Below are positions 24,228 to 34,591 of a DNA stretch of 64,000 bases, in pieces. The DNA lies in NCBI GenBank assembly GCA_001600095.1, contig BCIX01000003.1:868001-932000 (forward strand), written 5' to 3'. The DNA is from Bullera alba (Eukaryota > Basidiomycota > Tremellomycetes > Tremellales > Bulleraceae). Every line of letters begins with the position of its first letter. Positions within the stretch are counted from its first letter, which is position 1. The notes beneath the pieces are model-generated. The model saw nothing but the letters and a program-made list of their open reading frames with translations. It ran no database searches and had not been told where the DNA came from. The position numbers and the translations under genes are program-made.

Positions 24228-26564
24228 TCACTGCGGAGGCTGCTGTGACTTCCGCTTACTCTCATCTACGCATCATCAGCATTCGCCTCCACCTCCCTTG
24301 TTCGTCACTCACAGGCTTTGTACGCTGCCGCCTGGATATCCGCTTTCTCCTGCTCCCCCGTGGGTCTGGGCGGGATGTTGGAGGGCGCAGTTGCAGGTGT
24401 GGGCGCTGGCGCTGCAGCTGAAGCCGGTGGAGCCTTCTCCGCTGGTCTAGGCGGAACAGGGGGTTTTGCCGGGGGTGCAGTCGGTGTCGATGTGGGCTTC
24501 TTCTCGTCTCTAGCTTTCGAGGCTGGCGTATCGACCTTTACGAAATCTTCCTTTTCGCTCTCCTTCCCTACGCTCAAGAAAGCCTATACCCGAGGGATTA
24601 GCCAATTATATTATGGAGCCGTAGGCCTACTTACCTCGCCCATGAGGCCGACGGCAACGACGCGCAGCGCTCGCTTCTCCGCAGTCACGCTTGCGTCCGA
24701 AAGGATCTTCTCGCAGGTCTCCCTCACCACGCTCTCGACTTCGAGCTTGGCTCCCTGGGAAGATGTCAGCTGGACAACAGAGAATGCCTTCAGAGCTTAC
24801 CTTCCACAAGGTCCGGATACCCTGCTCGGCGGCTTGTTCCTCGAGCTTGCGCATCTCCTCGGCTGGCAATCCCGATTGTCCCGCAAGCTGGAGTTTGTCA
24901 AAGACTGCCTTGAGCTCAAGCGCTGATCGCAGCGTTGACACACTGGAGCACGGGGTCAATTCGTGATCGGAAGTAGAGCATAGGAGGTCAGCACTCACGT
25001 ATCGGTCACCACGTTGAAACTGTTCTTTGCGCCGTGGAACCAGCCCAGGGGTGCGAATTGGTTCGATGCCTACCATTACAAGCCAAATTAGGTTCCCGCA
25101 GTCTGTCCAGAGACAAAACCACTTACTGCGTGTTGGGCTGACTTTGCCTGGTATGCCTTTCCAATGGCATGTAACAGCTCGACACCATAGCTCTCCTCTT
25201 TGAGCTCTCTATGTGAATGTCAGACTACGTTATATCTCGTCAGGGAAAGTTCTGCTCACTCTGCTTCCAGCCTGCATTTCTCCTTGAACGACTGGGCGAC
25301 GAGCTTGTCTTCTGGGCCTTTGGCGGCTTCTGTAAAGATGGCAATCTTGTTGAGCAGGTTTTGCGATAGCTTCTCCACACGCTCCCGACGGGCTTTCGCT
25401 TTCTGAGTGGCGATGTGATCAGTACAATGCGCTCTCTAGCTTCCCAGAAGGCATCGTCGCTGCCAGCCCAGCACTCACCTCTTCTGCCTTTGCCCGATCT
25501 CGCGCCTGTTTCCGCATGAGTGCTTCTGGGGTCATGACGGGTCGGCCATTAGGTCCAATCATCATATCGCCCTCGTCTGCCTGTTGCTGGAACGCGTCCT
25601 TCATGTCTTTACCTAGAACGAGAGTTAGCGCGGCAACCAAATCGCCTGAGGGCAGAAAGTCGATGAAAGGGGATCGACCTCGACACTGGCATCGCACATC
25701 ATAGCCAACGTCCCGTATCGCTCACCAATACTGATTTGCCCAATGAGATCATCGAATCTATCTCCACCGAACATCTTGCCAAAGACCTCTTCTGGATCCT
25801 GGAATCCGCCAGCTGGCTCGGACATGCCACCACCGTTCTTCTGCCCGAACTCATTATACTTGTGACGCAGCTCAGGATCCGATAGCACCTGATATGCGAT
25901 AGCGATCTGTTTGAACTGAGGCGAAGTGGGGCATCAGCGGGGTGCTGTATGGGAAACCAGGTCTTAACTCACCTTTTCCTCTGCATCTGGATCATCGCGG
26001 TTCTTGTCCGGATGGAGCTTTATTGCCAGACGCCTATAGGCCTTCTTGATTTCTTCCACGGTGCACTGGCTGTCTACGCCCAGGACATCATAGTATGCGA
26101 GGTCCAAGGGGGCTTTATCCGTTCCTATCCTCCGACCAGATTGCCCCGCTTGTGTCGAGCTGGATCCTGTCGGCCGGGAGGAGGATGAAGGTTTAGGTTG
26201 AGGGTGGTTGAATAGAGTCTTGCACCTGAGAGCCGCCTTTAGTAAACCTGTGCTTAGTAGGGAATCCAGCAAGTTGCCTCTCGAGTTGTTGCGCCAGATG
26301 TCGAGCAAGTTATGAAAGGGAGAATGCTGTTAGGGACACTCACTGTCCACATCGAACTCTGAGCGTGCCGATGAACGTAGATGGGATAATGTACTCCTGC
26401 TGCGAGCTACATCTAAGCAATCACAAGTCTGTCAGTAAATGTCACTCTGAGCGCCCACCGCGATTGGACTGGACTGAGGGAGACTTGGTCTTGTGATGTA
26501 CGCACTGTGGGCAGTCGACTGGCGTGTACGACCCTCGAGGTCTGGCGTCCACAATTGTCGACAT
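24228..26564 (-). CDS. DnaJ/X-domain co-chaperone with N-terminal zinc ribbon (Caj1/Djp1 family)
   Basis: Hsp40 co-chaperone. Exon joining from the ATG at 26564 gives [21 protein letters not shown] and, two small introns later, [15 protein letters not shown]. This is a four-cysteine CPQC...CGQC zinc-ribbon-like head, followed by a Ser-rich linker and a J domain: [40 protein letters not shown] (HPD present), then [20 protein letters not shown]. The X domain follows ([87 protein letters not shown]). A Pro/Ala-rich tail ends the protein. A gtgagt donor at ~24310 suggests a last exon ending [11 protein letters not shown] (TGA at 24228-24230); without it the protein stops at ~24305. Caj1/Djp1 proteins act in the cytosol, Djp1 in peroxisome and mitochondrial protein targeting. 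Confidence 0.88.
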
Positions 26565-26874
26565 TACGCCCTGGTCTCTCTTGGCCGTTGCAGACGTGAG
26601 GATAGATGAGCAAGTGATACACGGACACTGCCTTGAGAGTCGAGACGTTCGCATCTTGAAACTAGTACCGACTTGAATTTGCGTCATCACTCGGCGGTGC
26701 GTTTGCCACCCAGCGTCAGCGATCTCGCAGACCATGGTGGACACGGTTGACCCAACGACACAATGTCCATGACCTCCTATAATTGAACTACGAATACTCT
26801 GACCAATATATGACCAATATATGGATCTATGGGAATACAGACTAGAAGACGGAAGGCGAATCTCCGATGACCTC

Positions 26875-28154
26875 TTACACCCACCCACTCCCGTTCTTCT
26901 TCATATTACTTGCGACTCCATGGTAGTCGACATCATCGACGACCTCTTCGTCGCCGTGGTACGCGGCGTACGGGTCGTAAGAGTACTGTCCGGATTTAGC
27001 CTTGTCGCCATAAGCCGCCGTTCCCGCTAGGTACGGGTCGTTCGAGTATGATGATCGCTGTGCGTTCGGCCCCTGTCCCTGGTTCTGACTCGGCCCTCGG
27101 TCGAGATTGAACGATCCGTCGTGATTTGGAGAACCTAGCGCGACGCCCCACTCGCCCGAAGTCTGTCTCTGGCCCTGTTGGACTTGATCCTGGCCGTAGT
27201 ATGGGTCATTGGGAACGTACAGCTGATCCGGAGCAGCATTGCGTAATGGCGAGATTGGCTCTGTTGGCGATCGGAACGGACTGTCCTGATCAGTGGCCAG
27301 GCCCAACCGCTGCTTCTCGGCGAGCGCCTTGAGTGCCAATGGAGAGGGCTTTTTGGGTTGATACCGAGTGTTGATGTCGCCAAAGTTGGCCTCGGCGGCC
27401 TTCTCTGCAGCAGCGACTCTCGCCGTTGAGCGGGACGACCTGGGTTTCTCGCCCGAACCGGACGTCGAGCTCGAACTTGTCGACACGGGAGCCTCGAGAG
27501 AGACAGCCGTGTGGGCGGGTTCGGGCTCATAGTCGATTGATGGCTGTTGCGAATACTGGTTTTGAGATTGATAGTCGGTGGAGATCTGGTTCGCGCTGTA
27601 TCCATAACCCTTTTCTACATGTTGGTACTGTTGAGCTGGGGCAGAGTATTGGTCCTTCGAAAGAGTCGGTACGGGGGGCACAGGCGGCTTTTCGTTGATG
27701 GGGGATTTGACGGAAGACGAATTCGACTGTCCCCTCGATGCCGACATTGAAGGTCTCGCAGTGGAGACGGACGGTCTTGAAGCGGCACTATTGGCCCGCT
27801 TTCTCGCTTGTCGCCGTTGATGAGCTTCCCATCGACGCTACCACCGAAGATCAGCAAAGTCATAAGGCCGATGTGCACTTGACATACCTGGTTCTCCCTC
27901 CTGCGTCTCTTTTGCAGCCACCAATAACCCAGGAAACCCAGCACAGCCAGAGCCATACCGCCCACTAGAGCGGGGACAGCTACAGCTACTGGAAAGCCCT
28001 TCTTCTCGGCTACAGCGCTCGTCGCACCGCTGGGCACTTGGGTCACTTTGAGCGTGGTTATCGATTGTCTTTTGACCAGATCTTGAATGGTGGGCGTAGG
28101 AGTGTCAAGCGGGGGCGCAGGGGCCGGGGTGATCATGGCTGCGTAGGGTGACAT
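26875..28154 (-). CDS. Single-pass membrane protein with long disordered tail, function unknown
   Basis: Two exons (intron ~27840-27889). The first gives a short Pro/Thr-rich exoplasmic N-terminus, then one transmembrane segment (residues ~55-78, FPVAVAVPALVGGMALAVLG, FLGYWWL) followed by a stop-transfer cluster QKRRRRENQRRWEAHQRR. The second exon codes ~290 residues of Ser/Gln/Tyr/Pro-rich sequence with repeated NDPYY, YDPYAAY and SNDPYLAG motifs, ending NMKKNGSGWV. The layout (short outside, one TM, long cytosolic tail) resembles fungal Mid2-like or Axl2-like surface proteins in form only. I recognise no family. There is no classical cleaved signal peptide. The stop is at 26875-26877. Confidence 0.75.
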
Positions 28155-29346
28155 TGTGGGATGGTGGATTTGGAGGGTATTGGGTATTGATCGAAGATTG
28201 GGGGATGGAGATGAGATCGGATGGAGAATAGAGAGCTATTCAGGGCTGGATGACGGTCAGCAATCAGATCTCAGTTGTCGACTCTCTCTTCTGTGTCAAG
28301 GGTACGATACGAAAGCGAAGGCGAAGATAAGACCCGCTCTCGAGTCAACGTCACACGCCTTCTCCTGGCAACTTGACACTTGTCCCATGTCTCGCACTAG
28401 ACTCAACCAAATCGTGATCCCGATGAAAGGATGCCACTCCAATCATCCCGTCATGTGGCAGTATCTCTCCTGCAGGCATCCACTCCCTCCCTCGCTGCTG
28501 AAACACCCGAGACTTTGTGTTCCATCCGTCACAGAGTACGCAACCGACACTCACATCGTAGACTTTGTATACTGATCTGGCAGGAATGCGATTCTGTAGT
28601 GACTGGAATTGTCGAGGTGGGCCTGTTCGTAATAGGTATTGGTGGACGGAAAGAGTGTAGTCGATCGAAACGCTGAATCGATCGGTAATGGTATGATAAC
28701 GAGTGTGTTTGTTGCGACCGATGTCTTTGACTTGATTGAGCTGTCGACTGATGGAAGTGCAGAGAAGAGACGTAAGGTCGGGTGAGGTGATTTGTTGTGA
28801 AATCGAAAGAAGAGATGACTTGGCCGAGTCGCGTCTTTGAGCAACAACGCGTCGAGGGATTACGACACTTCCCTTCACGTTCGACAAGCTCGTGGTGGTG
28901 ATCAAGTGAGTGTCGATTAGCGATACAGCCAGAATAATGATCAGTAGACTTCTATGCATCCTCATCCTACGATACCACCATCACACCCAGCCAGTCTACC
29001 ACCGCTGCCAAGGGACACACAAACAAAGAGGGACCAAGAGCCAAAAACAGGGACGGAAATCCCAAATCGGGGTGCACGGGCCTGCACGGGCCATTAGGCG
29101 TCGGAGCAGAGCCGGCCATAGCCTGGCGACCCTGAGCCAGGATGTGCTCCGTCCCAGGCACGCGAACGAGACGCGCTCGGATCAACATCAACAGATTCTA
29201 ATAGCCACCGATACAACAACTAGAGCAGCTCTAATACGATGCATCCAAAATCAAGCCAGTGTTCGTACTCGTATGCGCGCAGTGCAAAGATCAATGGCCG
29301 ATCGTTCCAATACGATGATGAGGACAAGGTGCGAGAGGCATGCGGT
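28155..29346. other. Long region upstream of the membrane-protein gene
   Basis: 1.19 kb between the start of the membrane-protein gene (28154, minus) and the PSA1 stop. A minus ORF at 28351-28965 (204 codons) begins with a hydrophobic stretch (MRMHRSLLIIILAVSLI) but continues without any domain-like or compositionally convincing sequence, so I leave it as unsupported. The region most likely holds the promoter and 5' leader of the downstream minus-strand gene and the PSA1 3' UTR. Confidence 0.35.
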
Positions 29347-31193
29347 TTCTGCAGCAATGTCAGCGGGGAAACATCGTAGTGCAGGGGTGCAGGTCGACTG
29401 CGGTAGGCTGCGGGGGGCTGCAAGACTCACACATGACAATTCTGGGTTCCGTTATGGAACTCGAGATCTATTAACAAAGCATCAATTCCTGCTCCGCGTC
29501 ACCGGACCTCCTATACGACTTACACTCTTGTGAGGGAGAACCGAGGCACCGTTGATGTACAGCTCGTCCTTGACCGTGACGTCGTCTCCGAGCACCGTAA
29601 TGTTCTCAATCCGAGTCTGCGCAAGTCAGCACCTAGCATTCGCGCATGAGGGTCTCGCTCATGAGCAGCTACACTCACCCATCGTCCGACATTACTGTTC
29701 CATCCGATGATACTGCTGGCAATCCAGGCGTGATCCCTGACCACGGCGTTGGATAGAACGACACATCGCTGCAGACGCACACCAGCGCCGATCTTGACTC
29801 CGGGTCCGACGACGACGTTGGGTCCAAGCACGGCAGTAGGGTCGATCTCGGCGGTCTGAGAGGGCGCATGTCAATACGGTGCAAATTGTAAAGGCCGAAG
29901 CTAGGCCACTCACTGGATCGACAAGGACGTTTCCACCGTAAACCCACTTGTTTTTTGCTGGGTCTGTGAGCAAAGGCGAGTGGATGGCGGTCAGGTGGGA
30001 CAAATACAGGCACGTTCCCGTGAGGAAGTCTTTTGGCTGACCGACGTCCATCCAGAACCCGGCGAGGTCGAACGAGTGTAGCTGCTGGTCGGCAGCGATG
30101 GCGGGGAAGATCTCCTTCTCAATCGACGTTGGGCGAAGCTCGATCCGGTCGAGCACAGATGGGTTGAACATGTAGATACCGGCGTTGATTCTGTTTCCGA
30201 CAAACTCGACTGGCTTCTCGACGAATCGGTCAATGACCGTGGTGCCGGGCTTCGTAACGACCACACCGTAGGCAGATGGCTCGGCGACTTTAGTGACCTA
30301 ATGAACGAGTCAGTCATCGGCGTACGAATACGATGTAAAGTACACTCACCATGATGGATCCCTCACAGCCGTGTGCCAAGTGGAAGTCCCTATAAAACGG
30401 TAAGCGAACCACTCAACGCTCAGCGTGATCCGGTACCCACCGGAACTGCTCGAAGGGATACGTGCAGGTGACATCCGAGTTGAGGACGAAGAATGGAGAG
30501 TCATCCTTGCCTAGGATTTCCCGGGCGAGGGCAAGGGGTCCAGCTATGACAGCCGCATTAGCCTCTGCCTTGAGCTCGATCAGGACCGACATACCAGTTC
30601 CCAATGGTTCGGTCTCGACGCTGAAGTTGATGGTGATACCATACTCCTCTTCCGTCTTCTTCAGCACCGAGACCATGACCTCGGGTCGGTAGTTGACAGC
30701 AAGGACGATGTCTTTGACGCCGGCCTACAATTGGCACGTCAGACATAGCAGCAGTGATGTACCTTCATCACCCACCTTGACAAGAGCTTCAATCTGATGC
30801 AGGCTGGATAGAGAGTATCAGCACCGTGATCTTCATCTGGACTCCCTGGCTCTCTGAGAGATACTATCCGTTCATCTCAGCCAGTGCCCGTGACTACTCA
30901 CATCATAGCCTGAGGACTGCATCAGCTCGAGATTAAGACCGAGCTGCAACCAATCCATCACTCACTTTGTTGCAGAACTCCACCAATGGCTTTGGCCATG
31001 ACAACTGCGTAGTGTCAGCGGATGTGGACCACAATGTACAGTACTAGTCCTTCGGCCGGGACTCACGGTCAGAGGCCTTAGCCTTGTACCGAAACCGCCG
31101 ACTAGGATTAAAGCGTAGTAGGAGTTAGCCAGGGCGAGATGAGGTGTGGGGGAATGGCAGTGCTTGTAGCTGGGATAGAGGACTCATCTTCAT
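29347..31193 (-). CDS. PSA1: GDP-mannose pyrophosphorylase (mannose-1-phosphate guanylyltransferase)
   Basis: Makes GDP-mannose from GTP and mannose-1-phosphate, the donor for protein glycosylation, GPI anchors, cell-wall mannan and capsule. Motifs in order: [16 protein letters not shown] (nucleotide-binding loop), [106 protein letters not shown], then left-handed beta-helix hexapeptides ([20 protein letters not shown]). The start is ATG AAG at 31188-31193. The conserved M-K-A-L-I-L junction is obtained only if 31115-31187 is removed, an intron with AT...AC ends. At the other end the conserved PRIVM is followed by T|gtgagt; joining to 29348-29347 completes a TAA split by an 82-nt intron (29349-29430). 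About 365 residues. Confidence 0.95.
31115..31187 (-). other. Putative AT-AC intron (PSA1 intron 1)
   Basis: On the minus strand the sequence after ATG AAG begins atgagtcctc and ends ctggctaactcctactac, directly before GCT TTA ATC CTA (A-L-I-L). The branch-like gctaac lies about 10 nt from the AC end. No AG occurs between this branch site and the conserved exon start. Confidence 0.6.
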
Positions 31194-31742
31194 TGCAATG
31201 TTTTGTGTGGTGGTGGTGGGATTAGAGACTGCGTGAAGATGTTTGATGGAGTTGATAGAAGACTGTGTCGGTCAAAGATCGACTTCAGCAGCTGATACTC
31301 TACTCGCTTTTACTCATTCCGTCGCTGTCTGTCGTTGGTGGCTGCTGCTGCCGCCGCGTTCGCTCGGGTTTGAACGTGTTCGTGTCGCGGAATCAAAAAA
31401 ACGGTTGCAAGCTCGGGCCAGCAGGGCAAGGGGTCAGGGTCCAGGCTCGGCTCGGGCAGCGCCCTGCAGCGCCCCAGCAGAGCCGCTCAGGGTCGGTAAG
31501 TACGTAAACTTAGCTTAAGCTGGCGCTCAGGGCCGCGTTTGGAAGTTATCATAGCTTTAGCCTTTCGCGCGTGGGAGAATAATGTCAGTTGGGGATTTCC
31601 CCTGTATTTATCCCAGGAAGGATTTCCGGCTTGCTCACGTCCTCCAGGGAGATCGCTGGCCGTCTTTTTCAACAAGAACGGTGATGGTAGTGACCACTCA
31701 GCGTTAAACAACACCGACCGACCCCAAGAACAACTCACTGCC
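31194..31742. other. Divergent promoter of PSA1 and RLP24
   Basis: 549 bp between divergent starts. It contains a GC-rich block (about 31405-31500) rich in cagc/gggc motifs. No gene, RNA or repeat otherwise seen. Confidence 0.5.
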
Positions 31743-32733
31743 ATGAGAATCGAAAAGTGCTACTTCTGCTCGGTCAATGTGTACCCCGGCCACGGGACAA
31801 TGTTTGTCAGAAACGACGCAAAGTGCTTCAGGTTTTGTTCGAGCAAGTGCCACAAAAACTTCAAGATGAAGAGGAACCCGAGAAAGGTCAGGTGGACAAA
31901 GGCCTTCAGAAGGGCGAACGGCAAGGAGATGGTCGTGGTGAGTGCCAACCCTCAAATCACCTGTTAGGGGGGAAGTGGGACGTTGGAGCAGAGACAGTGC
32001 GGCAAGCTAGACTTCGTTTGGGCAAGCTCAGCATCAGGCCGACTGGTACTGTCTCTGCTGTCCGTCCCACTAATTGGAAGCACCCAACTAGCTTCATTTC
32101 CTTCCGTTGAGCGTAGCTGATCCTCTTCATCCAGGACTCCACGTTCGAGTTCGAGAAGCGACGAAACGTTCCCGTTCGATACGACCGAGAACTTGTTGCC
32201 ACCACACTCAAGGCCATGGACAGGATCGCCGAGATCAGGACCAGGCGGGAGAAGGCATTCTGGAAGAACAGGTGGGTCTTGGCGAATGCGCAGCATTTGC
32301 TCCTGCAGGCGGTAAAGTCTACGGCCTCTGAGGACGTACTCGTGGGATCTTCATTCCACTTGGACGTGTCTCCATTGGACCATACTTCACTGCCTGTCCT
32401 AGCAAATCGCTCCCGCCTTCCCCTCCGTGCAGGACTAATGCTGACGGCTACACCAGGATGTCCGGGAACAAGAACCGAGCGGCAATGTCGGACGCTACCG
32501 AGATCCAGAGACACATCGAGCTTGTCCAACCGCGGGCCAACACCTCCAAGGTTGTTGCTCCAAGAGAGGACAGGGAGAAGATCAGGGAAAAGCTCCAAGT
32601 CCGTGCTGGCGCCAGAAAGGAGATGGCTCAGCAGCAATTGGCATCGGGCGCTGGCGTCAAGAAGGGAAAGAAGGGCGATCGGGCGACGAGATTGATCCCA
32701 GCCGACGGTGGTATGGGCATGCAGGTGGAGTAA
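31743..32733 (+). CDS. RLP24: Ribosome biogenesis protein Rlp24 (eL24-like)
   Basis: Pre-60S assembly factor that recruits the AAA ATPase Drg1 and is replaced by eL24 in the cytoplasm. [18 protein letters not shown] carries the first Cys pair of the zinc finger and [20 protein letters not shown] the second. It continues [68 protein letters not shown]. The basic C-terminal extension (to GMGMQVE) distinguishes it from eL24. There are three exons with two unusually long introns, 31938-32134 (197 nt) and 32272-32456 (185 nt). The first contains a strong hairpin. The stop is TAA at 32731-32733. Confidence 0.95.
31975..32070 (+). repeat. Long inverted repeat / stem-loop in RLP24 intron 1
   Basis: The left arm GTGGGACG-ttgg-AGCAGAGACAGT (31975-31998) pairs with ACTGTCTCTGCT-gtc-CGTCCCAC (32048-32070). 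That is 20 base pairs with one small internal loop, closing a 49-nt terminal loop. The arms are perfect apart from the internal loop. It could be a structured intronic RNA, a splicing control element, or a small foldback element; I see no target-site duplication. Confidence 0.7.
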
Positions 32734-33125
32734 GGCGAGGTTCTAGAGGGCTCAAAGGGGGTCGTTGTGGGACCCACTGGTCAGTATGGAGACTGAGGCC
32801 ACATCGCTCTATAGTCATGCTGTCCTCTGGCCCATTGTTGTATATTACCGTCACGACGTCACGGCATGCATTGGATTCGATAAACGATAGAGAATGTGTA
32901 CAACAGTCCTGGATGCGTGTATGGTGGAATGTGTCTCGTGGACTGGTATCGCTACTTTACTTGGGGTATCGTGCGGTTGATGTGGTGCAAGAGTCTGGCC
33001 TCAGCAGCTCCTAACCTCGTTCTGCCTCTAATCCTGTCCAGATCCTCCAGCTCGGCTGCTGTAGTCTACCTCTCTGGTCCTCTTCTTGGTTTCTCGCCGA
33101 TTGCCTCTCGCTGGCTCACCAACTC
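32734..33125. other. Intergenic between convergent RLP24 and the DUF4112 gene
   Basis: 392 bp with the two 3' ends. No feature stands out. Confidence 0.45.
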
Positions 33126-34146
33126 CTATTTCCTTCGTGGAGCGGGTGCCTGCGTTGCAGTGGTAGCGCCCTTGCCTGCTACCCTACCGTTTGTCCCAGC
33201 TCCAACAGCACCGACGCCGGCTGTTGGCGGTGTCGCCGTACCAGACTCGTTCATTCCCGATCCAGGCGCAAATGCCAACCTAGCCTCGGCCGGGATATCC
33301 GAGTTCGCCTGACCCAACGACGCGAGGTATTCTTGTCCCCTGATCGTGAGGAAAGCTTCTAGCCTACGTTCACCAGGTCATCAGCAAGAGTCACTTATAC
33401 TCATCTTCGCCCATACTTCACTCACAGATGCGCATTCCTCGAGTTTGCCTTCCACGCGGCTAGGGCGATGTCGCCGATAACGGGGAAAAGGCTGTGAACG
33501 TAGTCAGCAAGGCTGAAAATCGTAATTGTACACGGTGCCTAGCCAGCGGAGCACTCACCCCAGACCAAGGGAGACGGCATTGTTCGCAATCATCTTCGCG
33601 TACAGATCTTTGGGTATATCCAGCTTTTTGGACGGTTTCACCACGAGGAAGTAGTTGAGACCAGCATTGACGGCGTCTCCCAGTCCGGGAACGATACCTA
33701 CTCTGTGTCAGCAACAATTTTGTAAAGGCACCTTGCCTAGATATCTCGACTACGCTTGTATCCCGGAGGTCTCGACCCACTCACCGATGAAGAAGGTGTA
33801 GCCGACTCTGAAACCGCACAGGTTCATACCCTTGTCCAGCCTGTGAGCCCGCTTCCTGATCTTCTTGAGGATCTTCGCATCCCGCTTCGAGAGTCCGTCT
33901 GGAACTTTTCGCTACCACCCTCGTAAGCCACCTACTAGGCTCCAGTGATCCTGCTTGTCACCTACCTGGACCTTCCTTTTCTTGCCCGTGCGCTCGTCGA
34001 CCGTCTCTTCGTAGTGAGGGTCCGCGGGGGCATACTGCTCCATCCGGCCTTTGAGGATTTTCTGCAATTCCCCATCCAATCAGCTCATTCTCGCCACCTA
34101 CAAGGCTATATACTCACAGTCACGATCTTGCCTCCCACTGCGGCCA
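33126..34146 (-). CDS. DUF4112 family protein
   Basis: Start at 34146 (MAAVGGKIVTKILKGRMEQY). Spliced exons give ADPHYEETVDERTGKKRKVQ, then LSKRDAKILKKIRKRAHRLD and KGMNLCGFRVGYTFFIGIVP-GLGDAVNAGLNYFLVVKPSK. KMIANNAVSLGLGLFPVIGD and IALAAWKANSRNAHLLEAFL follow. The repeated hydrophobic G+.P-GlGD pattern is the DUF4112 signature, found across fungi and bacteria with no established function; the hydrophobic loops suggest membrane association. A Gly/Ala/Thr/Pro-rich C-terminus ends APAPRRK. About six short introns. The stop is TAG at 33126-33128. Confidence 0.82.
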
Positions 34147-34591
34147 TATTGGCTGATTATTCGAGGTGTAGGGAGGGGGTGAGGAGAGTGGTGCTCAAAT
34201 TAAGCTGGAAGGCCGCAAACTGAGTTGTAGCTTGGTATGATGGGAGGGTTTGAGGTCTATGGAGCGATATCAAGTGGATTCCGAAGTTGTATCTGGCGTC
34301 GAACAGAGAAGAGCAGTGCGAAGAGTCAATCTTTCGACGGATCGACGGTTTCCAAGGCCAGCACCAGCAGGTTTCAAGTCACCGGCTATGACGTCTTTTT
34401 TGTTTTGGTCTGAACCAGCTGATTTGCCACCCAACTGCCACGTGGCCATGAGTCAATTGCCGCAATGTCGCAGATCCCAGGCGGTGCAGCGAAGTGACGA
34501 TGAGATAGAAGTCACCAGCAAGTTGGGCCCAACGACCGAGAGATGCTTCTGGCAGTATGTGATGGCTAGGTGATGCATCATACCACCCGGC
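34147..34591. other. Upstream region of the DUF4112 gene
   Basis: 445 bp between the DUF4112 start and the THG1 stop, both minus. Presumed promoter. No ORF or RNA seen. Confidence 0.4.

Noticed and set aside
28351..28965. 204-codon minus ORF with a hydrophobic start resembling a signal peptide
   Set aside because: After the first 20 residues the sequence is featureless and lacks conserved-looking segments. It is better explained as leader or promoter of the downstream gene.
28910..29533. 207-codon plus ORF overlapping the PSA1 3' end
   Set aside because: It overlaps conserved PSA1 exons on the other strand and has an Arg/His/Thr-rich, non-protein-like composition.
31115..31187. U12-type classification of the AT-AC intron
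   Set aside because: The 5' end atgagtcc does not match the U12 consensus atatcctt, although the short branch-to-end distance does. A U2-type AT-AC intron is the safer reading.
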